Positions 28,174-36,149 of a stretch of 64,000 nucleotides of DNA are shown one piece after another (positions within the stretch are counted from its first letter, which is position 1; each line of letters begins with the position of its first letter). A model generated the notes under the pieces. The model worked only from the letters and a program-made list of their open reading frames with translations. It was not told the origin of the DNA and searched no databases. The position numbers were made by a program, and so were the translations under genes. The stretch comes from Streptomyces sp. WP-1 (GTDB lineage: Bacteria; Actinomycetota; Actinomycetes; Streptomycetales; Streptomycetaceae), in NCBI RefSeq assembly GCF_030450125.1, contig NZ_CP123923.1, forward strand, positions 992,001-1,056,000. Reading direction: 5' to 3'.

Positions 28174-28238
28174 GAGTCAAGTAATCCTGACAGAACATGA
28201 CTCGCAATATTGACTTGCATTGACAGCATGCTTACTGT
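28174..28238. promoter_or_regulatory. Divergent island promoter with TGAC repeats
   Basis: In the AT-richer gap between the radical SAM and aminotransferase genes, TGAC motifs begin at 28188, 28198, 28211 and 28221 (spacings 10, 13, 10), and an inverted copy (TTGACTC on the minus strand) is at 28174-28180. TTGACT at 28210-28215 followed after 17 bases by TACTGT at 28233-28238 is a plausible promoter toward the aminotransferase. Similar arrays precede the MurA-like gene and the small peptide. Confidence 0.62.
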
Positions 28239-28290
28239 GCTTTCGTGCGCTCGGTCCCGCCGCGCGCCGGTGATCAGGAAGAAGGCCGCC

Positions 28291-29454
28291 ATGAAGGCTG
28301 CAAGCGCCGTGAGGACGCGCCCGACGATGCTGGAGGCGGTCGCCGCCTCGCCGGTGCAGGCCCTGCGGCCCTACCGCCGCCGCCGGGTCCCCGGTGCCGT
28401 CAATCTGGCCAGCAACGAACTGCGCCACCCCGTCCTGGAGCGGCTGGCGGGAGAGGCCCTGTCCGACCTGCCGGCCGCGGACCTGGCCGGCTATCCCTCC
28501 GGGACCGCGGTCACCCGGCTGCTGGCCGACCGCCTGCGCACCAGCCCCGAATCGCTGCTGCTGGTGGCCGGGTCGGACGACGCCTACCGGCTGCTCACCG
28601 AGGCGCTGGGCCCCACGCTCGGTGCCGCCGCGGTCACCCAGCAGCTCAACTACCAGTCGCTGCCGGACTACGCGCGGCTGCGCGGACTAGAGCTGCTGAC
28701 CGCCCCCTACCTGCCGCAGCGGCACGCCTTCGACACCGCGGAGCTGATCCGGCTCCAGGCCGCCCGTCCCGGGCGGGCCGTGGTGTGGCTGTCCAACCCC
28801 AACGGCCCCACCGGCGCGGTGCACACGCCGGAGGAACTGGAAAACCTCTGCGCGACGGTCGCCGCCGCCGGCAACCTGCTGGTCGTCGACGAGGTGTACC
28901 GCGACTTCCAGGACGGTCCGCGCTGGGCCGGCCCCGCGCGGACCGGGCACCACCGGCACCTGCTCCGGCTCCGCTCCTTCTCCAAGGGCTACGGACTGGC
29001 CGGGGCCCGCCTGGGCTACCTGCACGGCCACCCCGACCTGATCTCCTACCTGGCCCGCTGGAACACCCCGGGGCCGGTCTCCGTCACCGCGCTGCACCTG
29101 GCCGCGCATCTGCTGCGCCACGGCGACGAGGTCGCCGCCGTCCACCGCGAGGTCGCCGCCGACCGCGCCTGGTTCGCCACGGCGGCCGACGCCCTGCCGG
29201 GCTTCACCGCGCTGCCCTCGCAGGGGAACTTCGTCGCGGTGCGCGCCGGCACCGACCAGTTGGTGCGGCGCGGGCTGGACGCCTTGGCCGAGGAGGGGAT
29301 CACCGTCCGGGATCTGCGCCCGCTGGGCGTCATGGGACCGGTGCTGCGGGTCGGCATGGCGCAGCGGCCGGTGCTGCGGCGGGCGCTCACCGCGTTGTCC
29401 CAGGCGGCCGATGACCAGGCCACGCGCGACGGGGCGGGGGCGGGGCGGGAGTGA
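28291..29454 (+). CDS. HisC-like PLP aminotransferase (NikK/PolI candidate)
   Basis: 387 residues from ATG 28291, preceded by a GAAGAAGG site; the frame is open to 28210 but that would place the start inside the promoter. Class I/II aminotransferase of the histidinol-phosphate type: 'NPNGPTG' (169-175), 'VVDEVYRDF' (Asp200), PLP-lysine in 'SFSKGYGLAGARLGY' (Lys232) and the carboxylate-binding Arg240. In nikkomycin/polyoxin the HisC-like NikK/PolI installs the 5'-amino group of aminohexuronic acid, so this is the candidate for that step. It overlaps the following P-loop kinase by GTGA, which ties those two activities together. Confidence 0.88.
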   Translation: MKAASAVRTRPTMLEAVAASPVQALRPYRRRRVPGAVNLASNELRHPVLERLAGEALSDLPAADLAGYPSGTAVTRLLADRLRTSPESLLLVAGSDDAYRLLTEALGPTLGAAAVTQQLNYQSLPDYARLRGLELLTAPYLPQRHAFDTAELIRLQAARPGRAVVWLSNPNGPTGAVHTPEELENLCATVAAAGNLLVVDEVYRDFQDGPRWAGPARTGHHRHLLRLRSFSKGYGLAGARLGYLHGHPDLISYLARWNTPGPVSVTALHLAAHLLRHGDEVAAVHREVAADRAWFATAADALPGFTALPSQGNFVAVRAGTDQLVRRGLDALAEEGITVRDLRPLGVMGPVLRVGMAQRPVLRRALTALSQAADDQATRDGAGAGRE

Positions 29455-30155
29455 CGGCGGACCGAGCAGGCGGCGGACCGGCCCCCGAGCGGGTGGTGCT
29501 CGGGGCGCTGGCGCAGGCCCGGCGGGTGGCCGTGGTCGGCTGTCCGGGCAGCGGCAAGACCTGGCTGGCGACGCGCCTCGCCGCGCTCACCGGTCTGCCC
29601 TACGTCGGCCTGGACGACCACTACTTCGACCGGGCCTGGCAGGTCCGCGGTCCTGCGGAGCGGTGGCGGGCCGACCACGAGGTTCTTGTGCAGGGCACGT
29701 CCTGGGTGATGGACGGCCTGCACAGCACGACCCTTCCCGACCGGCTGCACCGGGCCGATGCGGTGGTGTGGCTGGACTACCCCACCCGGGTCTGCGTCCT
29801 CGGCTACCTGCGCCGCACCGCCCGCTGGCGGCTGACCGGACGTGCCCCCGGCTACGCCTCGGCCGCGGACGGCGCGGTGCGGCTCCCGCCGGACGCGGCG
29901 TCCTTCCTCCGCTTCATCCTCACCTTCCGCCGCCGCAGGCGCCCGGCGCTGGCGGAACTGCTGGCCCGTCAGGGCGCGGACTGCCCGGTGGTCCGCCTGA
30001 CCAGGCGGAGCCAGGTGCCGGGACTGCTGGAGGCGTTGACGGCGTCGGTGGACAGCGGTGAGGCGTTGACGGCGTCGGTGGACAGCGGTGGGCAGGGCAG
30101 GCCGGCTCGGCGGGACCGGAGGGACGCCGTGGCCGCCCCGGACGACAACCGTTAG
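29451..30155 (+). CDS. P-loop small-molecule kinase-like protein
   Basis: 234 residues from GTG 29451 (GTGA overlap). Walker A 'GCPGSGKT' at 30-37 follows a hydrophobic strand. The rest ('YVGLDDHYF', 'WVMDGLHSTTL', 'AVVWLDYP') resembles adenylate-kinase-like or FlaR-type topology-modulation P-loop proteins with an Arg-rich lid ('YLRRTARWRLTGR'). The nikkomycin/polyoxin pathway contains a cryptic 2'-phosphorylation of the nucleoside early in AHA assembly; this protein, co-translated with the aminotransferase, is the best candidate for such a kinase. A perfect 30-bp duplication adds ten residues near the C-terminus, in a disordered basic tail. Confidence 0.75.
   Translation: MTADRAGGGPAPERVVLGALAQARRVAVVGCPGSGKTWLATRLAALTGLPYVGLDDHYFDRAWQVRGPAERWRADHEVLVQGTSWVMDGLHSTTLPDRLHRADAVVWLDYPTRVCVLGYLRRTARWRLTGRAPGYASAADGAVRLPPDAASFLRFILTFRRRRRPALAELLARQGADCPVVRLTRRSQVPGLLEALTASVDSGEALTASVDSGGQGRPARRDRRDAVAAPDDNR
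30031..30090. repeat. Perfect 30-bp tandem duplication
   Basis: Bases 30031-30060 are repeated exactly at 30061-30090, giving EALTASVDSG-type decapeptides twice in a row within the kinase-like protein's tail. Identity of the copies indicates a recent event; the frame is kept. Confidence 0.95.
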
Positions 30156-30201
30156 CGGCCGCGGGCCGGCCGGCCCGCGGCCGGCCCGGAGCGACCGAGG
30201 C

Positions 30202-30744
30202 TCAGCGTTGTTCCGGTCGGGGCGGGGCGACGCCCAGTGCTTCCAGCGCCCGCGCGATGAACGGCGCCTTCGCGTCGTTGTAGCGGTGCACGTCCTCGGG
30301 CGCGGCCACGAGAGCGGCGCGCTTGGCGGCCTCATAGCCCGCGCGCAGCGCCGGGTCCTGGCGCAGGGCGTCGCGGAAGGCGAGGGTCTGGCGCCACATC
30401 GGATCGCCGCGGCGCACCAGGTGGACATTGGCGATCCGGACCCCGTCGGCGGTGCTGCGCGTGAGGTACCGGCGATCCGGCATGGCCGCCTCGAAGTCCG
30501 GCTTGTAGCGGTAGCCGTTCGCGACCAGCGCGCGCACGCACGCGGCACCCTCCGGCTCCAGCGCGGCCACGCCCACGAGCACGTCGAGCACGGGTTTGGC
30601 GGCCAGACCGGGCACGGCCGTGGAGCCGATGTGCTCCACGGCCGTGCCGACAGGGCACACGGCGGCGATCCGCGCCGCCTCGACGGCGAACGCCTCGGGC
30701 CAGACGGGGTCGTAAGCGGTGATGACCATGGGGTGGCGGCTCAC
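30202..30744 (-). CDS. GrpB-family protein
   Basis: 180 residues, ATG 30744, overlapping the stop of the upstream SDR gene (ATGA). The signature 'EHIGSTAVPGLAAKPVLDVL' (about 37-56) is diagnostic of the GrpB/UPF0157 family, a nucleotidyltransferase-like fold of uncertain reaction that is sometimes fused to dephospho-CoA kinase. The residues Gly-Ser and Asp-x-x-Val at the putative active site are present. It ends a three-gene minus-strand unit (phosphatase, SDR, GrpB) in the biosynthetic island, so it may act on a nucleotide intermediate; no direct precedent is known to me. Confidence 0.85.
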   Translation of the reverse strand: MSRHPMVITAYDPVWPEAFAVEAARIAAVCPVGTAVEHIGSTAVPGLAAKPVLDVLVGVAALEPEGAACVRALVANGYRYKPDFEAAMPDRRYLTRSTADGVRIANVHLVRRGDPMWRQTLAFRDALRQDPALRAGYEAAKRAALVAAPEDVHRYNDAKAPFIARALEALGVAPPRPEQR

Positions 30745-31571
30745 GTGCGCTGCTGCTCCACTTCCCCGCGTTCCTCGCGGTTCGGGTGTGTGCCCACGGG
30801 CCGGAGCGTATCCGGCCTCGGGTGCGGCGGCGGATCGGGCACCGGGCCGTGGAAGGACAACAAAGGGCTGCCCTCGGCACCAGGGCGCTTGTCGCGCTGG
30901 ATCACGGCATGGGTCAGCGGTTCGGTCTGGGTGTCCGCCAGCCGCCAGACCAGCTCGGCGACGTGGACCGGGTCGAGTGTGGTGCCGTAGTCCATGGCCG
31001 GGTACGGCGGCAGCGGCGGGACGGCCAGGCCGCCCAGCTCGACCAGCGTCGCCCGGCCGTCCGGTGAGTGCTCCCGTAGCTCCGGGAGCAGATTCCGGGT
31101 GAGCGCGGACTGCGCGGCGCGCAGGGCGCAGTAGTACGCCTGGTGCTGCCGGGCGCGCCAGGCGGAGACAGAGCCGACGGTGACCAGGTGCACCGGGTGC
31201 GGGTCCGCGGCGAGAATCCGGGCCAGCAGGGCGGCCGGCCCGGTGAGGCTGTGCCGGGTCAGGGCTTCGGCGTCGGCGGCGGTGAGTTCGGCGAAGGGCT
31301 GCTGGAGGAAGCGTCCGGCGACCCAGAACACCAGAGCGGGGCCGGGCAGGGCAGGGTCGACGGTCCAGGGCTGTGCGGCGTCGGCGAGGTCGACCAGGCG
31401 CGACTCGGCGCCCGGGGGGCTGCCCGCGCAGTCCTCGGCGCTGCCGAAGCGGAAGACGGGGACGCCCTGGCGCAGTGCCAGCTCCGTGAGAGCCCGGCCG
31501 AGTCCGGCGGCCTCACCGATGACGGCCGCGACCCGCGGAGCAGCGGTGGCACCCGGGGCTGCGGTGCTCAC
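30741..31571 (-). CDS. Degenerate short-chain dehydrogenase-like protein
   Basis: 276 residues from GTG 31571 (GTGA overlap with the phosphatase). It has a Rossmann N-terminus ('VAAVIGEAAGLGRALTELAL', a loose GxxxGxG), a serine segment 'TVGSVSAWRARQHQ', and then 'YCALRAAQSALTRNL', where the SDR active-site YxxxK has become YxxxR. It is clearly homologous to the SDR at 35206-36120, which keeps YxxxK. Loss of the catalytic lysine suggests altered chemistry or a structural role, perhaps as a partner of the other SDR. Substrate unknown. Confidence 0.78.
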   Translation of the reverse strand: MSTAAPGATAAPRVAAVIGEAAGLGRALTELALRQGVPVFRFGSAEDCAGSPPGAESRLVDLADAAQPWTVDPALPGPALVFWVAGRFLQQPFAELTAADAEALTRHSLTGPAALLARILAADPHPVHLVTVGSVSAWRARQHQAYYCALRAAQSALTRNLLPELREHSPDGRATLVELGGLAVPPLPPYPAMDYGTTLDPVHVAELVWRLADTQTEPLTHAVIQRDKRPGAEGSPLLSFHGPVPDPPPHPRPDTLRPVGTHPNREERGEVEQQRT

Positions 31572-32311
31572 GCGGCCGCCCCCGCGGTGAGCAGCGCGCC
31601 GATGCGGTCCAGGTCCGCTGGGGAGACGCCGCGGTCCAGCAGCGCCGGGACCAGGCCGCCGTGTTCGCGGCGCATGGTGGCCAGGAACAGCAGCATCGTC
31701 TCCTGGCGGGTCTGCCCCAGGCGGGCCAGGAAGTCCTCGCGGGTGTGGCCGTAGCCGGTCCACAGCCGGGAGAAGTGATCCACATGGGGGATCAGGCCCT
31801 CGGCCGTGCGCCCGTACTCGGTGGCCACACAGGCGTCGTCGCAGCCCGCGAGGACCATCAGCGCGGCGGTGACCACGCCGGTGCGGTCCTTGCCGCAGTA
31901 GCAGGCCAGCAGGAAGGGCTCGTGCGCGACTCGGGCCACCGTGGCGAAGAGGGCGCGCAGGTCCTCGGAGCTGCTCCGGCGGACCATCCCGGTGTAGTAG
32001 CGGGCGTAGTCGGCCGCGCCGGGACGCGGGGAGCCGATCGGGTCGTGCGGGTAGCCGGTGAGCGGCACATGGTGGTCCACGAGGCCCAGCCCGGAGGCGG
32101 CCGTGGCCGGCAGTCCGTCGCGCTCGCGCTCGGGCGCGCTGCGCAGGTCGAGTACGGCGCGGACGCCGTATTCGCCGTACAGCCTGCCGCATTCCTCGGG
32201 GCTGAGGGTGCGCAGGTCGGCGGACCGGTGCAAGTGGCCCGGCCGCAGGTGCGGGCACTGCACGGGGCGGAAGTTGATGCCCAGATTCTGGAGGGCGGGG
32301 GCATCTGCCAT
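31568..32311 (-). CDS. Tyrosine-phosphatase-like phosphatase (NikL/PolJ candidate)
   Basis: 247 residues, ATG 32311. It belongs to the Y_phosphatase3/tyrosine-phosphatase-like family: the N-terminal 'SADLRTLSPEECGRLYGEYG' and 'AVLDLRSAPERE' blocks, then the phosphate loop 'CYCGKDRTG' with Cys137 and Arg143 (CX5R). The residue before the nucleophile is Ala where many relatives have His. In nikkomycin/polyoxin biosynthesis the phosphatase NikL/PolJ is of this type and removes phosphate from AHA intermediates at the end of the sequence, making this the candidate for that step. It is first in a minus-strand unit, divergent from the MurA-like gene. Confidence 0.85.
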   Translation of the reverse strand: MADAPALQNLGINFRPVQCPHLRPGHLHRSADLRTLSPEECGRLYGEYGVRAVLDLRSAPERERDGLPATAASGLGLVDHHVPLTGYPHDPIGSPRPGAADYARYYTGMVRRSSSEDLRALFATVARVAHEPFLLACYCGKDRTGVVTAALMVLAGCDDACVATEYGRTAEGLIPHVDHFSRLWTGYGHTREDFLARLGQTRQETMLLFLATMRREHGGLVPALLDRGVSPADLDRIGALLTAGAAA

Positions 32312-32378
32312 CGCGGTGGCCTCGATTCCGGTTCGGTGATTCTCGGTTTACTCGGTCCCGGCAGCATCCCACAGTTTA

Positions 32379-32428
32379 TTGACTGACTGCAATGACTATG
32401 CTTGACTCCAAAGTGACTAGACTTGACC
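32379..32428. promoter_or_regulatory. TGACT repeat array between phosphatase and MurA-like genes
   Basis: TGACT/TGACC motifs begin at 32380, 32384, 32393, 32403, 32414 and 32424, that is almost one per helical turn, all on the plus strand. The flanks are AT-rich for this genome. Such phased direct repeats are typical of binding sites for multimeric activators such as SARP proteins; no such regulator is encoded in the window. Confidence 0.65.
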
Positions 32429-32522
32429 ACCCAATACTGGTGGGTTTTGCAGCTCAGAGGACTTCCCCCCCCGTCAGCCGATTGTCCGGCGGTCGGGAGA
32501 GCCGAAGGAGATGGCGTCCCGA

Positions 32523-33917
32523 ATGGTGCTCATCGCGCAGGCCGTCCCGGCCTCTTCCCGATCCGCCGCGGCGGATCTCCCCGCTGTCGTCGTCCACGGC
32601 GGCGGCCGCATCGGCGGCCAGGTCCGGGTGGCCGGGCACAAACACTCGATGGTCGCGGCGTTCGCGGCCACGCTGGCCCTGGGGGTACGGGCCACGCTCA
32701 CCGGCGTTCCCCAGGTGACCGAACGCGACGTGCTGCTGGAGCAACTGGAACTGCTCGGCTGCACCTGGTCGGTCGAGGGCGACCAGGTGGTGCTCGACGC
32801 CACCGCCGCCCGCCCCGCCCCGCTCAGCGCCCGGCTGACCCGGAAGATCCACGGCTCCCTCTATCTGCTGCCCGCCATGCTCGCCCGGTTCGGTGAGGTG
32901 GAGTTCCCCGGCGCCGGCGGCGACCAGCTGGGTGACTTCGAGATGGGCCAGGGGCGGCCCTTCCTGCACCTGCTGGAGATGCTGGAGCGATTCGGCTGCC
33001 GTTTCGAGGTGTCCGCCGACGGCTCCGTGCACGGCCGCCGCGACCGCCGCCTCTGCGCCGACGTCGAGTTGCTGGACTGGTCCGACGACCCGAGAACCAT
33101 CGCCGGCTCCCGGATGTCGAGCGTGACCAAGGCGGCCCTGCTGCTGGCCGCGGCGACCGACGGGACCAGCCGACTGCGCCATCCGCTGGTGCTCTGGTCC
33201 ACCCAGGACCTGATGTCCTTCCTCGGCGCGGCGGGCGTCGGCGTCGCGGTGGACCCGGACGGCGGCGCCGTCACCATCCGCGGCCGCGGCCCCGGGCACG
33301 GCCGGGCCGCCGCGCAGCTCGCCCCCGACTGCCTGGAATCGGTGACCTGGGCCGCCTGCGCCGTGGCGACCGGGGGCACCGTCGAGATCCGTACCGGAGC
33401 CCCGGACCGGATGCGGCGGATGATGCACCACGAACTGGCCGCGCTGGCCCAGCTCGGCGTCCAGCACGAGTGGGAGGGCGACCGCCTCACCGTCACCGGC
33501 GACCCGGGCACCCTGCGCCCGGCCGACCTGGTGGCCCGCAACGCCACCCTGTCCACCGACGCGCTCCCGCTCTACACCACCGTCATGATGCGGGCCCCCG
33601 GCCGCTCCAGCGTCAGCGACCTGGTCTGGCCCGGCCGTTATGCCTACGCCGAGCACCTCGGCCGCGTCGGGGTGCCGACCAGCACCACCGGCGCGGGCCT
33701 CACCGTCGTCGGCGGCGCCCCGCTGCGCCCGGCGGACGCGCCGCTGACACCGGGCGACACCCGCTCCGGCGCGGTCGCGCTCATCACGGCGCTCGCCGCC
33801 CCCGGCCGCACCGAGGTGCACGGCCTGGACCATGTCCACCGCGGCTACGCGGACATGCTCGGCAAACTCACCGCGCTCGGGGCCGGGCTCACACCGTGCC
33901 CGGTCCCCGCGCCCTGA
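32523..33917 (+). CDS. MurA/EPSP-synthase-family enolpyruvyl transferase (NikO/PolA candidate)
   Basis: 464 residues from ATG 32523; ATG 32511 is alternative but directly abuts the AAGGAG site. The protein is a two-domain enolpyruvyl transferase: 'GGQVRVAGHKHSMVAAFAAT' matches the MurA start region with the catalytic Lys kept but the following Asn replaced by His; the Cys115 loop (PGGC in MurA) becomes 'PGAGGDQLG'; 'STDALPLYTT' replaces PTDMQAQ; and 'DTRSGAVALITAL' keeps the Arg of the last motif. These changes suggest a substrate other than UDP-GlcNAc. NikO/PolA of this family transfers enolpyruvate to UMP as the first step to AHA nucleosides, the best hypothesis here. Confidence 0.85.
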   Translation: MVLIAQAVPASSRSAAADLPAVVVHGGGRIGGQVRVAGHKHSMVAAFAATLALGVRATLTGVPQVTERDVLLEQLELLGCTWSVEGDQVVLDATAARPAPLSARLTRKIHGSLYLLPAMLARFGEVEFPGAGGDQLGDFEMGQGRPFLHLLEMLERFGCRFEVSADGSVHGRRDRRLCADVELLDWSDDPRTIAGSRMSSVTKAALLLAAATDGTSRLRHPLVLWSTQDLMSFLGAAGVGVAVDPDGGAVTIRGRGPGHGRAAAQLAPDCLESVTWAACAVATGGTVEIRTGAPDRMRRMMHHELAALAQLGVQHEWEGDRLTVTGDPGTLRPADLVARNATLSTDALPLYTTVMMRAPGRSSVSDLVWPGRYAYAEHLGRVGVPTSTTGAGLTVVGGAPLRPADAPLTPGDTRSGAVALITALAAPGRTEVHGLDHVHRGYADMLGKLTALGAGLTPCPVPAP

Positions 33918-33982
33918 CCGCGCGCCCCGACCCCGCGCGGCTTCCCCGCGCCCGACCCACGCGACCCGTACTGGAGCCTGCC

Positions 33983-35209
33983 TTGCCGTCAGCCACCGAT
34001 TCGCCCTCGGCCACCGTCCCGGGCCCGACCGCTCCCGGGGCCCCGCCCGCGCCGTGCGCCGCGCCGCGCTCCGAGTCCTTCACACTCGGCTACGCCTTCG
34101 CCGCCCTGCACGTCGACTCCCGTGTCCCGGATGTGCGGGAGTTGCTCCCGCGCGTTCTCGGACCCGCCTTCGCCACGACCGATTCCGGCGCCGGTGCCCC
34201 CGCCGGTGTGCTCCGGCTGACCGTGCGCCTACGGGGCTCCGAGGAGCCCACCGCGGCCACCGTCCACGGCCTGGAGCGCATGCCGACCCTGCTGCTCGAC
34301 GGCACCCGCCAGGTCGTCCTGGCCCGCACGCCCGAGGTGGTGACGGTGCTGCAACTCGCCGAGGAGGACGCCACCGAGCTGCTGCTCACCGCACACCCCG
34401 GCACGGGCGAGGTCGACCTCGCGTTGCCCGACGGCTCACCGGGCGCGCTGCGCGCCGTGGCCCGAACGGTGAAGTTCCTGGTCGGCGCCCAGCTGACGGC
34501 CGCCGGGCTGCCCGTCTTCCACGGCTCGGCCGTGGCCAGGGACGGGGAGGGCATCGTGGTCGTCGGACCCAGCGGCAGCGGCAAGTCCTCGCTGATGTTC
34601 CTCGTCGCCACCCGCGCGGGCTGGGACTTCGTCTCCGACGACCTGGTCTTCGCCTGGGCCGGTGCCGACGGGGCGCCCCGGATGAGCGGCTGGTCCAACC
34701 GCATCGGCCTCAGCGTGGCCACGCTCAGCGGGCACCCGGCCCGGCGGCGGTTCGAAGAGGCCCGGCTGCGCCGCTACGACCAGCCGATCGGCCCGCTCGA
34801 CGTGGACGCCGACCGCCCCTGGTCCCGGGCCGACCGGGTGCGGGTCTACTGCGACATCGACGAGTTCCTGGAGGTCGCCCGGATCGGCGGCGCGGCGGCG
34901 GTGCGCCCGCGCGGCGTGGTCGTCCCGGTCGCCGAACGTGACCGGAAGGGCTGGGAGATCACCGTCGAGGAGCCCGGCGACCTGCGCTGGCGCAGCGACT
35001 TCGACGCGAACATCCGGCAGCTCAAGCATGTCACCGACTTCCTGGGGCTGGTGCCGCGGCCGGCAACGGCCGGCAACGGCGCGGTAGGTGTCGGGGCGGC
35101 GCTGGACGCCATGCCCGTGGTCCGGGCGCGGTACGGGCGGGACATGCTCGACGACGTGCCCCGGTTCTGGGCCGAGGTGACCGAGGCGCTCCAGCGGGCC
35201 CGCCGATGA
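33983..35209 (+). CDS. HPr-kinase-like P-loop protein
   Basis: 408 residues from TTG 33983, six bases after a GGAG; the frame is open upstream through the previous gene. Residues 1-30 are Pro/Ala-rich; 30-175 are a beta-rich domain without a name I can give; 176-330 resemble the HPr kinase catalytic core, with 'VFHGSAVARDGEG', Walker A 'GPSGSGKSS' (195-203) and 'FVSDDLVF' (217-220 Ser-Asp-Asp). Homologues in some lasso-peptide clusters phosphorylate the peptide. Here it may phosphorylate the nucleoside or the peptide; the peptide has one Thr and no Ser, so a small-molecule substrate is at least as likely. ATGA overlap with the next gene. Confidence 0.78.
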   Translation: MPSATDSPSATVPGPTAPGAPPAPCAAPRSESFTLGYAFAALHVDSRVPDVRELLPRVLGPAFATTDSGAGAPAGVLRLTVRLRGSEEPTAATVHGLERMPTLLLDGTRQVVLARTPEVVTVLQLAEEDATELLLTAHPGTGEVDLALPDGSPGALRAVARTVKFLVGAQLTAAGLPVFHGSAVARDGEGIVVVGPSGSGKSSLMFLVATRAGWDFVSDDLVFAWAGADGAPRMSGWSNRIGLSVATLSGHPARRRFEEARLRRYDQPIGPLDVDADRPWSRADRVRVYCDIDEFLEVARIGGAAAVRPRGVVVPVAERDRKGWEITVEEPGDLRWRSDFDANIRQLKHVTDFLGLVPRPATAGNGAVGVGAALDAMPVVRARYGRDMLDDVPRFWAEVTEALQRARR

Positions 35210-36120
35210 GCGGTGCAAAGGGGCCGCGTGGGATCGCCGCGGTGCTCGGCGGCACTCGGGGGCTCGGCCGTGAACTGGCTCGCGAGGCAATGCGGCACGA
35301 CTGCGGCGTCGTCGTCTACGGCCGTTCCGCGGCCCCGGCCGAGGCGCCTGCGGCGGAGGTGCCCGAGGCGGAGACGCTCGCGGCGGAGGTGACCGCAGCG
35401 GCTGTGCCCGCGGCCCGGGCACAGCCGCTCCGCGCCCGGGCGCTGGACCTCACCGACCCTGCGGCCGTCGACGCCGTCGACCTGGCCGAACTGCGCGGGC
35501 CCGGCCCGCTGTACCTGTTCTGGGTCGCCGGGGAGTTCCGGAAACAGCCGCTCGCCGAGACCGCGGCCGAGGACGCCGACCGCCTCACCGCGCTGCTGTG
35601 GCAGGGGCCCGTGCGGCTGCTGCGCCGCCTTCTCGCCGACCGGCTGCGGCAGCCCTCGCCGCCGCAGCCGCTGCACCTGGTCACCGTCGCCTCGGCGTCC
35701 TCCTGGCGCGCCCGCGAGGAACAGAGCCTGTACTGCGGGCTCAAGGCGGCCCAGGCCGCGTTCACCCGGGCGCTCACGCCCGAACTGCTGCGCGCCGACC
35801 CGCGCAACCGCGTCACCCTGATCCAGCCCGGCGCCATGGCGACGCCCGGCTTCCACGATGTCCTCGGTCTGACACCGGAGGAGCTGGACGCCTTCATGGA
35901 CCCCGCCGTGGTCGCCGCTCACATCTGGCAGCTCGTCAACCGGCCCGAACACCCCGCCCGGCGGTTCCTCGAAGCGCATCTGCTGCGTGGCCCCGCCGAC
36001 CCGGTCACCGGGCACGCCGTGCCCCGCCTGCTGCTCGGCCCACAGGCTCCCGAAGCACCGCCGCCGCCCGACCGCCCGCACCGCTCCGGCCGGCCGCTGC
36101 CCGAGGCAGCCCGGCTGTGA
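35206..36120 (+). CDS. Short-chain dehydrogenase/reductase
   Basis: 304 residues, ATG 35206 overlapping the HPr-kinase-like stop. Cofactor loop 'VLGGTRGLGRELAREAM' (about 13-29), catalytic Ser in 'VTVASASSW', and YxxxK in 'YCGLKAAQAAF'. It is a homologue of the degenerate SDR at 30741-31571; both share the unusual 'FWVAG' strand and 'SW/AWRAR' segment. A low-complexity Ala/Glu stretch (residues about 42-68) interrupts the region after the first strand. Probably an NAD(P)-dependent oxidoreductase acting on a sugar or nucleoside intermediate. Conventional AHA pathways do not need an SDR, so it marks a difference from nikkomycin and polyoxin. Confidence 0.85.
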   Translation: MSGAKGPRGIAAVLGGTRGLGRELAREAMRHDCGVVVYGRSAAPAEAPAAEVPEAETLAAEVTAAAVPAARAQPLRARALDLTDPAAVDAVDLAELRGPGPLYLFWVAGEFRKQPLAETAAEDADRLTALLWQGPVRLLRRLLADRLRQPSPPQPLHLVTVASASSWRAREEQSLYCGLKAAQAAFTRALTPELLRADPRNRVTLIQPGAMATPGFHDVLGLTPEELDAFMDPAVVAAHIWQLVNRPEHPARRFLEAHLLRGPADPVTGHAVPRLLLGPQAPEAPPPPDRPHRSGRPLPEAARL

Positions 36121-36149
36121 CCCCCGAACCCCATCGCACGGAGGAGACC

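Noticed and set aside
28210..28290. N-terminal extension of the aminotransferase from a start at 28210
   Set aside because: It would lie within the promoter and repeat motifs; ATG 28291 has a suitable ribosome binding site and the usual family length.
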